From contig CAUYUJ010008113.1 in NCBI GenBank assembly GCA_963575745.1, forward strand, positions 1,096,021 to 1,160,020: DNA of 64,000 nt. The letters are read 5' to 3'. The translations under genes were made by a program, and so were the position numbers. This document shows positions 53,301-63,014 of this stretch, in pieces (the first letter of the stretch is position 1; each line of letters begins with the position of its first letter). Source of the DNA: Prorocentrum cordatum (Eukaryota; Sar; Dinophyceae; Prorocentrales; Prorocentraceae). Under the pieces are notes generated by a model. It did no database searches. It saw nothing but the letters and a program-made list of their open reading frames with translations, and was not told the origin of the DNA.

Positions 53301-54385
53301 GGGCCCGGGAGGCCGGGATGTCTTCGTCGAGTCGGTGGTTGGAGATGGCCTCCCCGCCCCCTATGTACTGGAGGTCGTCCATGGTCTGCGGGCAGCCTAG
53401 TCCCACCTCAGATCCCGCCAAGGCAGTGTGCAGCAGGCAGATGGAGCACTCTCTAACGTTCAGGTGTGTGACGTCGGTCGGTCGGACAACGGTCTCCAGA
53501 ACGCGTAAGGGGGGCCTCCAGGGTGAAGTTGTGCGCCTGCATCCCAGCCCACGTTTTCGGACAACCGTGCTTGTCTGCCACCTCGTGGTGGTGGGCATAT
53601 GTGGCCAAGGTGCTTGTGTGATGTATGACTTCGGCGAGCTTGGTGTGGAGAGTGGCAAGGTCAGCCAACTGGCAACCCCACGTCTCTGCAAACTGTGTGC
53701 GGAACTCTTTGTGAGCTTCCTGCCACGGGAGGCACAGGCCCATCATGGCCTCGAGGATGTCGCCTGCGGCCTCTGGGTTCGGGAAGGGCCAAAGTGTGGC
53801 ACGGGGCTCACGTAACTGCAGCATCATCACTACCAGCAGCACTCTGACTGTGTGGGGGTTGAGTGGCTGCCCGTCAACTCCAACTAGGGATTGCGTGAAA
53901 TCAGTGTCGATCGTGTCGGGCTTGAGTAAGGCATGCAGGTTCTCCATTCCTGGGTGCACCCTGTGCCGTCGGCACCGGCAGGTGGTACTGCTCCAAGCCG
54001 CTGGAAACTGAGGGAGCATGCCCCGGGGAGTGCAGCGGCTGGAAGCCTTGGGACGTCGGTTGGTCCCCACCATGTGGGGTAGTGGTGGAAGCGAGTCGTA
54101 CGAGACGCCCAACTGCTTGTCGTTCCACGGCGTGCCCAGTCCGAGGAACCAGACAATGGCTGCCCACGTAAGGTTGTAAACAAGGTTGCTGGCGTCGATT
54201 CCAACTTCCACGTCTAGGCAGTAGCCAAGGTGGCTCCAGGCCTTCCTGTCTAAGCTGCCTGGTTGCCTGGGTGTGGCCCCCATTTGCCACTGGTGGGGGT
54301 GCAGCCCGGACACGGTGTACAGCAGGATAGCCATGGTGGGGTCGTCAACCAACTTCTGTATGCTGTCTGTGAGGGCGGCACCCAG
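50395..54385 (-). CDS. long unrecognised CxxC-rich protein, frame broken four times
   Basis: I do not recognise it. On the minus strand good frames succeed one another: 54,385-53,515 (after acceptor CCGTATCTCCACCAG; LVDDPTMAILLYTVSGLHPH, VRVLLVVMMLQLREPRATLW); 53,509-52,990 with CSIC, CDGC and CEHC pairs; 52,986-52,015 with CDFC and CRRC pairs; 52,009-50,697, an acidic Pro/Ser-rich linker then IIRLQMALGGAFNGMWTAWV; and 50,690-50,395, ending in a Trp/Arg-rich tail to TAG or TGA. Joins need a one- or two-base change in G-runs at 53,509-53,514, 52,009-52,015 and 50,690-50,697, and reading past TAA at 52,989-52,987. Taken together it spans about 1,330 codons. Five CxxC pairs suggest several zinc sites. 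It could be a gene with homopolymer errors, a young pseudogene, or part of an unknown mobile element. Confidence 0.55.
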
Positions 54386-54599
54386 CTGGTGGAGATACGG
54401 AAAGCATCAAGAATTCGCAGACTGCCCAGGCGGACCGTTGATTGAGCAAATACTGATTCTCGATTATTTCAGGGGCATGATCCACAATGAGGTTGAGGAG
54501 CTAGACTCGGACACAAGTCAGTTATCTGAGCGCGGGCGTGAAAGGAGAAGCCATTCAAGTTGAGCGAGTGCCAGGGAGCGAGGGTCCGAAATGAAAGAG

Positions 54600-54623
54600 A
54601 AAAATCGACAGAGAGAGAGAGAG

Positions 54624-54673
<50 letters not shown>

Positions 54674-54780
54674 ACAAAAAAAAAAAAAAAAAAAAAAACA
54701 TGGGAATAGCACAGTAAAGTGAAAGAGTAAGGAAACCAGATATAGAGTGAAAGAGAAATAGAGAGAGAGGGAGAGAGAGA
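54600..54780. repeat. GA and poly(A) simple tracts
   Basis: (GA)n, then about 75 bp of A with one CAC interruption (54,624-54,700), then more (GA)n. Between two simple tracts, with no retroelement end beside it, it does not look like an mRNA tail. Confidence 0.85.
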
Positions 54781-54784
54781 TGAA

Positions 54785-55290
54785 GAGAGATATGGGGAAA
54801 TTATACAAGGTAGGCGCACTGAGGGATAGCATCGAGAAAGGGGTGCAGAAGCCCTGATATACTAACGACTGAATTGAACAAGTAGCAACCCGGAGGTCGA
54901 ATAAGAGAGACGGAGAACCTCTGAGATGAAATTTTGTGTGTGACAGACGGGCAGTGGCTGGTCGTGAGCACAACAGCGACAGACTAGACAGCAGCAACAC
55001 TTGACAGCAATGGCGCCGGGCATTGGGAGCACCACTGGCAGTGAAAGAACATCCGCATCGAGAGACGCGAAATCGCACGAACGCCTAGGCAACGACCGAA
55101 ACCCCGACGCTATTGTTTGTTGACCTGGACTCTCCACGGACCAAACTATTCATCCGGATGTGCTTTCTGACGGGCCCGAGTCCACGCGGGGGCCCCCAGA
55201 GACCGAAAATAACAAAAAAAATCTCCCGCCGCGGTTTTGTTCACGTCTGGGGCCGGCACGGGCAACGGCGACAGCACCAGCGGGAACAAC
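54785..55290. other. no gene recognised
   Basis: No domain or repeat seen. Confidence 0.5.
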
Positions 55291-55292
55291 AA

Positions 55293-55428
55293 CGCATAAA
55301 CAAAACCTTCGACGGTCTGCGCGGATTCCTTAGATCTGCGCCAGGGCCCCCCTCCCTGGCGCCGCCAGGGGGGTCCAGTGCAAATGCAAGCGATCCGCGC
55401 GGACCGTCGAAAGTGTATGTTTATGCCG
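55293..55428. mobile_element. miniature inverted-repeat element, GACGGTCCGCGCGGA family, copy 2
   Basis: The left arm GCATAAACAAAACCTTCGAC then GGTCTGCGCGGAT, and from the right GGCATAAACATACACTTTCG then ACGGTCCGCGCGGAT, face each other over about 135 bp. It matches the inner element at 23.5 kb (without the TCGACGAAGAAA ends). Confidence 0.85.
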
Positions 55429-55469
55429 TTTTTCCAAACGGTCGGAGCCGACAGCGCCAGTCGTCGACG

Positions 55470-55560
55470 TCGCCGCCGCCGCCGCCGCGCCGCCTCCGCC
55501 GCCGCCGCCGCCGAGGACGACGACGACGACGACGACAACGACGACGAGCAACCACCCCGC
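55470..55560. repeat. CCG and GAC trinucleotide tracts
   Basis: (GCC)n followed by (GAC)n, about 90 bp. Confidence 0.9.
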
Positions 55561-55948
55561 GACGCCCGCGGCGGCGCGACACCCGCGGCCTTCTTCGGGA
55601 CCTCTGCCCCCGCGCCACAGCGGGCCCCGGCCAAGCCTGCCGCCCGGTCCTGCGGGGCCGCCCGCACGCCCCGCGCGGGGCGCGGCCACGCACCGCGCGG
55701 GGTACGCCTCCTCATCCTCCTTCGATTTCGATTCGATTCGATCCCCCCTCGAGCGGTCAGATCCTCATAGCCACAGCAGCTCGGGCCACGCCTACAATCG
55801 GCACCTGCATTGGCATAGACTCAAGACACGGCACTGTCGGACCGCTAACCGCGAGAAACGACGGAAACGGACGCCCGCGGCGACGGGGAAGGACGAGGGA
55901 GGAAGGCGAGGAGCCCACCGCGGCCCGACAACAAGCCCCAAACAAGAG

Positions 55949-56008
55949 AGGGGGGAGGAAATTCTGTACAAAACGGCCATTTTTGTGCAGAATTCCCCCC
56001 CCCTCGTT
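55949..56008. other. strong hairpin 3' of the LINE fragment
   Basis: GGAGGAAATTCTGTACAAAA faces TTTTTGTGCAGAATTCCCCC across a few bases; arms of about 27 bp with two or three mismatches. It lies about 300 bp downstream (minus sense) of the LINE C-terminal stop, so it could be a 3'-UTR structure. Confidence 0.6.
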
Positions 56009-56304
56009 TTGGGCCCGGCGCCGAACAAAGGGGCCGAGGAGGAGACGAAAAAAACGCCGCGAACCCGAACGGGCCAAGGCCGCGCACCCCGAACCCCTAC
56101 CACCTCGACTCGCCCGCATACCTCGACCCCTACCTCTACCTCCTCTCACTGCTAGATGCGGCGGGCAACGCCCCCCCTCTACGCGTGTCCCGCCTCCGCC
56201 GAAACGCCCGAGCCGCGCAGCATCTGGAACAGCAGCGTCTGCGCCGACACGGGGCTGCATTTTTCCATCGTCGGCAGCTCGTGGGGGGACGTGTTTTTTT
56301 CTTT

Positions 56305-57885
56305 TTAAAATAAAAAATCCTCGTAGGTGTCGTCCGCGGCCATTCCGAACCAAGCGTTGCTCTGCATCTTGTCCAGGTGCTTCGCGGCCTCGGCGTTGTG
56401 GGCTGGCCGTGCATGGAGATCGTGATCCGCACCGTGCCCACATCGTGGGTCGGGGACAACGTGGACTCTTCCATCCAACCCGCCACTTCTTCGGGGTCGG
56501 CGTGCTGCATCATCGACATCAGCCTCGTGCGCGCGCCGCGGTGCTTCTTCAGCTGGCCAGGGCACGACTCCTCTTCCAACCAGTTCTCGCAGGCGGGTAG
56601 AATTCCGCCAAATACTTGTAGTTCTGGTGGCCTGAACTTGTGGCCGTTCCCTGCCTCTTTCACCCTCGCGCCGTAGATCTTTATGACATTTTTGGCCAAT
56701 CCCAGCAACTCGTGGTCTTTCGGCACGAACACCTGCACTGCGCTCTGGTGCTCCAGCGTCCGCACGCGCGTCTCCAACTGGTGCACCAGCCTCTTGACCG
56801 GTACCTCCTCGCCAACGCCCTGCTTATGTTTCTTCTAAATGGGGGCCTCCTTCGTGGCTTTCCCGTCGGCGCCCAGGAGCCAGCTCATGGATCCAGACGC
56901 TCAGCTCGTCCAGCGAAGAATCTACGTCAAAATCGATCTCAAAGTCGCCCACGAATGGCGCCAGATGCTCAGCAATGGTATGCGCGCGAAGGGTTCGAAT
57001 ATCCTCCCAGCCAAAACTGCACAACCGACACTCCGCAATCCCTGGCGCGATCTCCACACCACTCCTGCTCTTGTCCCCAATGCACCGTCCCTTTGTCATC
57101 GACACCTGCATGTGCTTCTGCGCCTGCGCCCTGGAACAGAATATCGTACCAATATTGTGCATTGGTTATTCAGACAACAAGCTCGTGCCATCACCAGCCC
57201 GCCGTGTTCTCCTCCTCTGGTGTGTACAAAGTTCGACGCCAGCCGTTGCTTAGTCTGAAACACCGCCTTGGACTGCGAACCATCCTCCAGAGGAGCCCAG
57301 CATCGAAACCTCCCCTCGCCCTCCAGCTCCTCCACCTGCTTCCCCCTCCTCGTCTCGAACTCGGCTCGGTGCGTGAAGCTTTATGAAAGAATGCCACCAA
57401 CATCGATCTCGACAAAATCCTCCCACTCCTCCAACAACGCTCGGGATGGCGACATGTCAACTCTTTCAAGCAGCGCAAGTCCATCATCAAAGCAAGCGAG
57501 GCGAGAAACATCCTGCAACCACTGGCGCGGCCACGGACACGCCGGCGCCTCTAGCTCAGCCGGCCACTCACGCCCCTGGAACGCGACTTTGCCGAACACA
57601 GCCGCGAGCACCTGTCTGCCCTCCTCTGGGCTGCAACCACCGTAGCCGTCGCACGCGAAGCTCAACGTGAAGCGCCGCCACTTGCACCTTCGCCAGCACC
57701 TCGAGGTTCGTGCGGCTATTCGTCTTCTTGCCCTCTTCGGTGCACGCCACGCCCTGCAGCAACACTCGCGCCCTCCTCGCCGCGAAGCCCTCCAACGCGT
57801 TCAAGTCGTCGTTCTCGAGGGGGCCATTCGACTTCGCCAATGTTTCGAGGCCTGTCAGCAGCGCGTTCACCACGTATCCCTTGAA
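56305..57885 (-). pseudogene. LINE-like element, C-terminal part after reverse transcriptase
   Basis: Minus-strand segments in shifting frames match the region after the reverse transcriptase of dinoflagellate LINE-like proteins. 57,885-57,640 has NALEGFAARRARVLLQGVAC. 57,620-57,385 has WPRQWLQDVSRLACFDDGLA. 57,340-57,165 has RFRCWAPLEDGSQSKAVFQT and VHTRGGEHGGLVMARACCLN. 57,162-56,824 has IFCSRAQAQKHMQVSMTKGR and a C2H2-like finger C45-x2-C48-x12-H61-x4-H66. After a stop, 56,786-56,305 has a coiled-coil start, FVPKDHELLGLAKNVIKIYG and ends at YEDFLF. At least four frame changes; one Cys/His pair of the first finger is missing. It is a dead 3' fragment, with no polymerase domain in the window. 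Confidence 0.75.
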
Positions 57886-57895
57886 GAAAATCGTC

Positions 57896-57985
57896 CCTCC
57901 TCCTCCTCCCCCTTCTCCCCCTGCTCCTCCTCCTCCTCCTCCTCCTCCTCCTCCTCCCTCCTCTTCGTCCTCCTCCCTCTCCCAT
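57896..57985. repeat. CCT tract
   Basis: About 90 bp of (CCT)n; it cuts off the LINE fragment on its 5' side. Confidence 0.9.
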
Positions 57986-58305
57986 CCTCCTTCTTCCTAG
58001 CCGCCGTCCCCGCTCAGGCTTTGGGCGCTGCTACCAGGTAGCAGCGAGCCCAAGCAGGGCAGGGACAGCTACCACACGCGCCGGCCCTTCCTTTCGCGCA
58101 CGCCCCTAAACGCGCGCATTGGGCCGACCGTGATCAGTCAGTCTCAGCCACGGCTCCTGCGAGAGCCAGAGGCATCAAACCGTCTTGGCACAGAAAGGAG
58201 CGTGCAGAGCGCAGTCGAGCACGCACCCTGATCAGAGTGGCTACAGCAGCACATTTGTTGAACAGCCACCACAGTGCCAACAGAGACGAGAAGCAGCCAG
58301 CAAAC

Positions 58306-58515
58306 ATGTTTGAATATCGTGATCGTTCTCGCAGACCGAACGGATCGCAACAGCAGCAGCCGCGTCCTCCTTGGCAGCAACAGCAGCAGCATCAAGCTAC
58401 CCACACAAAGCAGTATCGGTATAGAAAGACATGGGAATGTCCGGCATGTTCGTACGCGAACCCATGGGAGCTAAATTATCCCAGTGCGACCCTACCTAGG
58501 AGTTGGAACCCCTAG
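58306..58515 (+). pseudogene. N-terminal segment of the LINE-like ORF
   Basis: MFEYRDRSRRPNGSQQQQPR opens a Gln/Pro-rich stretch, then RKTWECPACSYANPWELNY with one CxxC pair (Cys codons at 58,438 and 58,447). Related proteins usually have a second CxxC a few residues on; here the frame runs to PSATLPRSWNP and a stop, so the zinc site is incomplete. Confidence 0.6.
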
Positions 58516-58539
58516 GAAAGCAGCATTAGTAGTAACAGT

Positions 58540-58840
58540 AACGCTAAGCTAAAGCTAAGCTAAAGCTAAGCTAAAGCTAAGCCACAGCTAAGCTAAAGTT
58601 AAGCTAAGTCTAAGCTAAAGCTGAGCAACAGCTAAGCTAAAGCTAAGCTACAGCTAAGCTAAAGCTAAGCTAAAGCTAAGCTACAGCTAAGCTAAAGCTA
58701 AGCTACAGCTAAGCTACAGCTAAGCTAAAGCTAAGCTAAAGCTAAGCTAAAGCTAAGCTAAAGCTAAGCTAAGCAGCTAAGCTAAAGCTAAGCTAAGCTA
58801 AGCTAAGCTAAAGCTAAAGCTAAAGCTAAAGCTAAAGCTC
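58540..58840. repeat. AAGCTAAGCTA tandem repeat
   Basis: About 300 bp of AGCTAA/AGCTAAGCTAA units (6- and 11-bp forms, with CTACAGCTAAG variants), followed by two copies of CCCAGGGGACTGGGGG. Confidence 0.95.
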
Positions 58841-58959
58841 CCAGGGGACTGGGGGGAACCGCTCCCAGGGGACTGGGGGAACCGCCCGGGGCGCTCTCCA
58901 CTGCCCGGCCCCTTTAAGCTAAGAGAGTAAGAACCCTTCTAGGCAGAGCCTAGGTAGGG

Positions 58960-59290
58960 AAAAATGCAGACAGTGCCATTCGTGCAGAGGTTTCGATTCC
59001 GCAGCATCAGTCTCAAGCAGCAGCGGATGGCAGAACAGGAGATCTCCTCGCACTGCCTCTCGAACGAGAGTACCGTCCAGCACGAGGAGAGCCTCATCCA
59101 TGCAGCCAGCCACGACATCATCGCCGCCGTCAGATATCGAAGAGCAGCTCCCAATAATGCCCGCCAGCCCGGAGATCGCCATGGCGCACAGAAGATGGCA
59201 GGAACCACCGACAGAATCACAGCAGTTGGGAGACTTCGGACGGGCGTCAAGTGATACTATGGATGGATTGGAGCGACAAATCAGATGTGC
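58960..59290 (+). pseudogene. possible further piece of the LINE-like ORF
   Basis: Plus frames read LPIMPASPEIAMAHRRWQEP and DFGRASSDTMDGLERQIRC just before the hairpin element; directly after it the frame LNLAPDQFNALEGEYSVLLC begins. The hairpin therefore seems to have landed inside one ORF. Confidence 0.5.
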
Positions 59291-59298
59291 CACGGATC

Positions 59299-59496
59299 AT
59301 GGCGGCGAGCGAGGGGGGAAATGAGAAGGAGAAGGCCTTCTCAGAAGGCGGCGGGACTTCTCAAAAGCCCTCGCACCTTCTGAGAAGTTTTTCCTATCTT
59401 CAAAGAAAGCTTCGAAAACTTCTCAGAAGGCTGGGGGGCTTCCGAGACTTCTAAGAAGGGCCTCCCCTTCTCACTTCCCCCCTCGCTCGCCGCCGA
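59299..59496. mobile_element. CCTTCT/AGAAGG hairpin element, copy 3, inserted in the LINE-like ORF
   Basis: The left arm GGCGGCGAGCGAGGGGGGAA then ATGAGAAGG, and the right arm CCTTCTCACTTCCCCCCTCG then CTCGCCGCC, pair over 29 bp with one mismatch. Inside are CCTTCTCAGAAGG stems. GGATC stands on both sides (59,294-59,298 and 59,497-59,501), a likely 5-bp target duplication. Confidence 0.85.
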
Positions 59497-59499
59497 GGA

Positions 59500-60497
59500 T
59501 CTGAATCTCGCTCCAGACCAGTTCAACGCGCTCGAAGGAGAATACTCAGTCCTCCTGTGCCAGATGGTGCACTCCAGATCTCCGCAGGTCCGAGTTTCCA
59601 AGCAGACCCAATTTGTCAGCAGGTGCCGCCGCCGCCTCGCAGATGCTCACGCCAGATGCACAGATCTGGAGATCGAGCTCGAGGCGGCGCATGCTCAATG
59701 TGAAGACGTACAGAAAGAACTCACAGCAGCAGACGAGCTTCTCGAACATTTCGAGGACTTATGTCAAGAAGCTCAAGAACAACGTGAGTCACGTGGACCA
59801 AGACGCACGTCAGCATTCGATGAGGCAGGCGACGCCAACGTGACCGAGGATGAGGACGTAGCCCCGCTCAGACGAGACCGACATCAGAGTGCGTCACATG
59901 CAGCCAAGCAGCCAGTACCGCAGCCTCAGCAGCTCCATCAGCAGGTAGCACAGCCTGGAGGAGCCCAACCTGGAGGAGCTACAGCAGCTCCATCAGCAGA
60001 GGCCAGTGCTAGTACTACACCAGCGGTGCTGGCAGCATTGCAGTCTCAGAATGCACTACTCATCGAGTCAATGAAGAAGTTTCGACCAGACCGTCAACCA
60101 CCTGCAGCAGGACATAGTGAAGATCTGGACGCAGGACATGGAGAGCATCAAGTCAGCAGCCATCGACGCTGCCATCACGGCTTCCAAGAAGGCCAAGGCC
60201 AAGACCATGACGCAAGTTGAAACAGCTGCAGCAGGACGCGCCAGACTTCAAGCAGCACTACGCGGTAAGCTTCCCTCTCAGCATGCATCGCCAGCCACGC
60301 CTGCAGCACAGCCGTCAGCTCAGACACCGAGATCTACAGGTTTTGGCGCGCGCTCGGCTTCCCCAAGGCGGCAGCAGACAGGGAAATCGGGGGCCAAAAT
60401 ACGACGAGACCTGAGTCACCCAGGCCCCATTGGCCCACAGGAGGCGGGAGCCTCCTTCCCTGCGCCGCCAGCATCAGGTAGCCAAGTTTTTCGCTAA
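59500..60497 (+). pseudogene. coiled-coil and Gln/Pro-rich region of the LINE-like ORF
   Basis: The frame from about 59,500 carries LADAHARCTDLEIELEAAHA and ADELLEHFEDLCQEAQEQRE, a clear coiled coil, then an acidic and Gln/Ala/Pro-rich stretch to LLIESMKKF (60,080). There an extra T in TTT shifts the frame; it resumes as IVKIWTQDMESIKSAAIDAA (60,109 on) and runs Ser/Pro/Arg-rich to a TAA at about 60,495. Such a region precedes the enzymatic domains in related dinoflagellate elements and may bind RNA. Confidence 0.65.
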
Positions 60498-60834
60498 CCA
60501 ACTCGTTTGATCACCCGGAGCTGAGCTCACTCAGTGCTCAGCAGCGATTGGCCATTCGGAATAGCCCAGGTTTTACTTCAGATCGGCTCGTCCAGCCTCA
60601 GGGGGTACAGCAGCATGGTTCCCCCTCCCAGCCCGCCCCGGGCACTCCTGATATCCCTGTTGTAGGTCCCATACGTGCCTTTGCCCGCTCTCCTCTTCCT
60701 CCTCTCCAAGGCACCAAGGAGCCCCTCGAACGACCCTGGGCCCTGGGGTTCTCCCAGAACCTTCTATCTCTGGCGCCCTTTTGGCACCCTGCTACGATCA
60801 AAGGATTGGGGGATCTACACGAATACGACCCCAC

Positions 60835-61270
60835 CAGAGAGTATACAAGGTACGAAGTCTTTACTGACGCGACCTCAGGAAAATTGAAGCACAACAATTA
60901 ACACTTTGCCCCAGCATGGGCCTTTTGTGCTAGCTATTTCTGAAGCAGGATGTGCACTGGTCGGCTACATGGCTGGACCAGTCCCAGACGTTGAGGCAAC
61001 CGACTCACTTGCCCCGCTCCGTTCGGAGATTGAAGCAGCCATCCGGGCCATCGCATGGTGCCTCCAGTGTCACAGCGCAGCTGGCCCAACGCAGTGACAA
61101 CATGGACGTCATACGAGTATTGCAAGGGGGATATGTTACAGGGACCTCTTCACAAGCAAAGCGCATGACAGTCTCATGCACATCCCCCGCACGCGCGCGC
61201 AACATATTGAGTATCAACACATCCATGGTCACATGGCGCACCCTTGGAACGAATGTGTCGACACTCTAGC
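60835..61270 (+). pseudogene. RNase H-like domain
   Basis: YEVFTDATSGK holds the first acidic residue (about 60,866). A TAA follows at 60,899-60,901 and a shift near 60,935, then LAISEAGCALVGYMAGPVPD, RSEIEAAIRAIAWCLQ (the second acidic position, about 61,026), NMDVIRVLQGGYVTGTSSQ in another frame, and HIHGHMAHPWNECVDTLARL with the His and last Asp (about 61,260). The order and spacing are those of type I RNase H in retroelements. At least one stop and two shifts make it inactive. Confidence 0.75.
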
Positions 61271-61479
61271 CAGGCTCTACGCTATGCAGCTCTTACCGCC
61301 GATCTTTGAGCCCAGCTGGCGATCAATCATTTCGCAGGAGCCTCACTGGACTGCGCTTACATGGGTGCGGATTGAATATCTACACACATCGCAAGGGGCA
61401 GCATACCCACCTACTGCTGGCGCGGCCATTTCCGCCCACCTACTGCCGACAACGACCGTGCTCGACATACTACCTAAGC

Positions 61480-62215
61480 ACCGCTCTGGAGACCCTCAAA
61501 GAACGCCCAAAATTCTTGGAGTTCTAGGCTTTGGCTGGTCGATTCTCCCACAAACCGTACGTATGTGTGTGGGGGGGGTGGAGACACGCATGCAGCGCTC
61601 GGGCACAGCTATCGGAAGTCCTTACTACATACTCAACACACCAGCCAGCCCATCAGGCGATGACGGCTGTTCCCTCTGGGTGCACTCCAAGTTTGAATAT
61701 CGAGAGGGATGCAAGCTGGCACCAATACGTTGTTAGGTGGTGCATTCCCCGGCCAAGGCTCTCATCGTCATAAGGAGAGCGCCAGCCCTGTCATCGTGCA
61801 GTTGCATCGGTCATGCTCCGCTCTCCCGCTGACCTCCGCAAGAAATCTCTGACTGGTGAACCTCCTTTACGGACCTCGTCAAGACCCTTAGGGCAACCAC
61901 AAAACATGTGATCACGCTGGTGGACGCTAATGCGGCTCTTGGCTCGGTTACCGACGACACCACTGGTGATGCACATGCGGAACAAAAAAATGTCTGGGGA
62001 ACCCTTTAAGAGGCTCATGAGGGATACTCGGCAATGGGCCCCAGCCACCTTCTTTGAGGACCCTTTGGGCCCCCCCTGTACGCGGCTTGCTTGCTCCTGG
62101 CAAAGCCCCGACTTCAGCCAACTATCCACGCATGGACTACGTGGTTGTTTCGAACACAGCCACAATACCTGGGCGTTGACATGGACATTGACCTTGGAGA
62201 GAGCGCGTTTCACGG
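61480..62215 (+). pseudogene. AP-type endonuclease (EEP) domain, downstream of RNase H
   Basis: From about 61,575 GGVETRMQRSGTAIGS matches the QE-R start of the endonuclease/exonuclease/phosphatase fold in LINEs. NTPASPSGDDGCSLWVHSKF follows, then after a stop at 61,734-61,736 and shifts VVHSPAKALIVIRRAP, CIGHAPLSR, EISDWW and VITLVDANAALGS (61,908-61,946), which carries the D-x-N motif. It ends near VDMDIDLGESAFHGRLPW (about 62,220). The same frame leads directly from the RNase H end into this domain, so the order RNase H then endonuclease is real in this copy. Confidence 0.75.
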
Positions 62216-62249
62216 GCGCTTGCCTTGGGAACATTCGGCGGCGCGTTTC

Positions 62250-62925
62250 GAACCGGGGGGTGGGCCCCCCCCAACAAAAAACTCGGCGCCGTCGATCAAA
62301 ACCAACTGGACTCCCCTGCCCCCCAAACCCCCCCTCCCGAACCCTCGGGCCTTCCTCCGTCCAGGCTTCCCAGGGCAGCCCCCCTGGGCCGCGGGGTCCT
62401 TTATTTTGGTAGTGGTTTGTGGTGGTTCGTCCCCCTGCCCCCCCCCCCCCTGGGCAGCGGACATCCTTATTTACGTCGTGGTTCGTGGTTCGTCACGGTT
62501 CGCCCCCCTCGGCCCCTCCCCTGAGCCTGAGCCCCGACCCCCCTGGACCACCCCCCCTTGGGACCCCCCCTTGGGACCCCCCCTCCGTCCAGGCTTCCCA
62601 GGGCAGCCCCCCTGGGCCGCGGAACCCTTTATTTTCGTTGTGGCTCGTGGTGGTTCGTCCCCCTCGGCCCCCCCCTGAGCCTGAGCCCCAGCTCCCCTGA
62701 GCCACTCACCCTGGGGAGCCTTCTTCCGTCCAGGCTTCCCAGGGCAGCCCCCCGTTCGTGGTGGTTCGTCCCCCTCGACCCCCCCCTGAGCCTTAGCACC
62801 AGCTCCCCTGGGCCACCCCCCCTTGGGAGCCTTCCTCCGCCCAGGCTTTCCAGGGCAGCCACCCTGGGCCGCGGAATGCTGTATTTTGGTAGTGGTTTAC
62901 GGTGGTTCGTCCCTCCTTTGTGCAA
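62250..62925. repeat. CCAGGCTTCCCAGGGCAGCC minisatellite
   Basis: About four units of 105-230 bp, each with TCCAGGCTTCCCAGGGCAGC, CCTGGGCCGCGG and GTGGTGGTTCGTCCCCCT. It replaces whatever followed the endonuclease. Confidence 0.8.
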
Positions 62926-62939
62926 GAGCCAGGGCACGC

Positions 62940-63012
62940 GTGCCACTTGTTCCAACATCGTTGATGACTCTTGGGTTTACGCTGGTCCTCCTCCTCCTCC
63001 TCCTCCTCCTGC
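62940..63012 (-). mobile_element. composite repeat, end fragment D
   Basis: TTCCAACATCGTTGATGACT and CTTGGGTTTACGCTGGTCCT then (CCT)n match the head edge of composite copy C (25,725-25,790) almost base for base. The rest of the element is absent. Confidence 0.8.
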
Positions 63013-63014
63013 TC

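Larger units (their letters stand above)
58306..62245 (+). mobile_element. LINE-like element: zinc N-terminus, coiled coil, RNase H, AP-type endonuclease; truncated and decayed
   Basis: Plus-strand pieces form one element: an N-terminal CPAC motif after a Gln-rich stretch (58,306-58,500), a tandem repeat (58,540-58,840), an inserted hairpin element (59,299-59,496), a coiled-coil/low-complexity region (59,500-60,490), RNase H (60,835-61,270) and an AP-type endonuclease (61,480-62,215). Reverse transcriptase does not follow: sequence changes to minisatellite at 62,250. Stops and shifts occur throughout. The protein style is that of retroelement polyproteins abundant in dinoflagellates. It lies in opposite orientation to the LINE fragment at 56.3-57.9 kb. 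Confidence 0.75.

Noticed and set aside
53901-54204. Alternative minus frame inside the CxxC protein (PTSQGFQPLHSPGH region)
   Set aside because: It reads plausibly, but the main frame stays open across the same bases and joins both flanks, so a pair of compensating shifts is not needed.
54624-54700. Poly(A) stretch as evidence of a retrotransposed mRNA
   Set aside because: It lies inside GA-rich simple sequence and no coding or 3'-UTR-like sequence abuts it on the 5' side.
55113-56600. 495-codon plus-strand ORF
   Set aside because: It overlaps the LINE C-terminal region on the other strand and runs through CCG/GAC tracts; its composition is Arg/Pro-rich with no domain.
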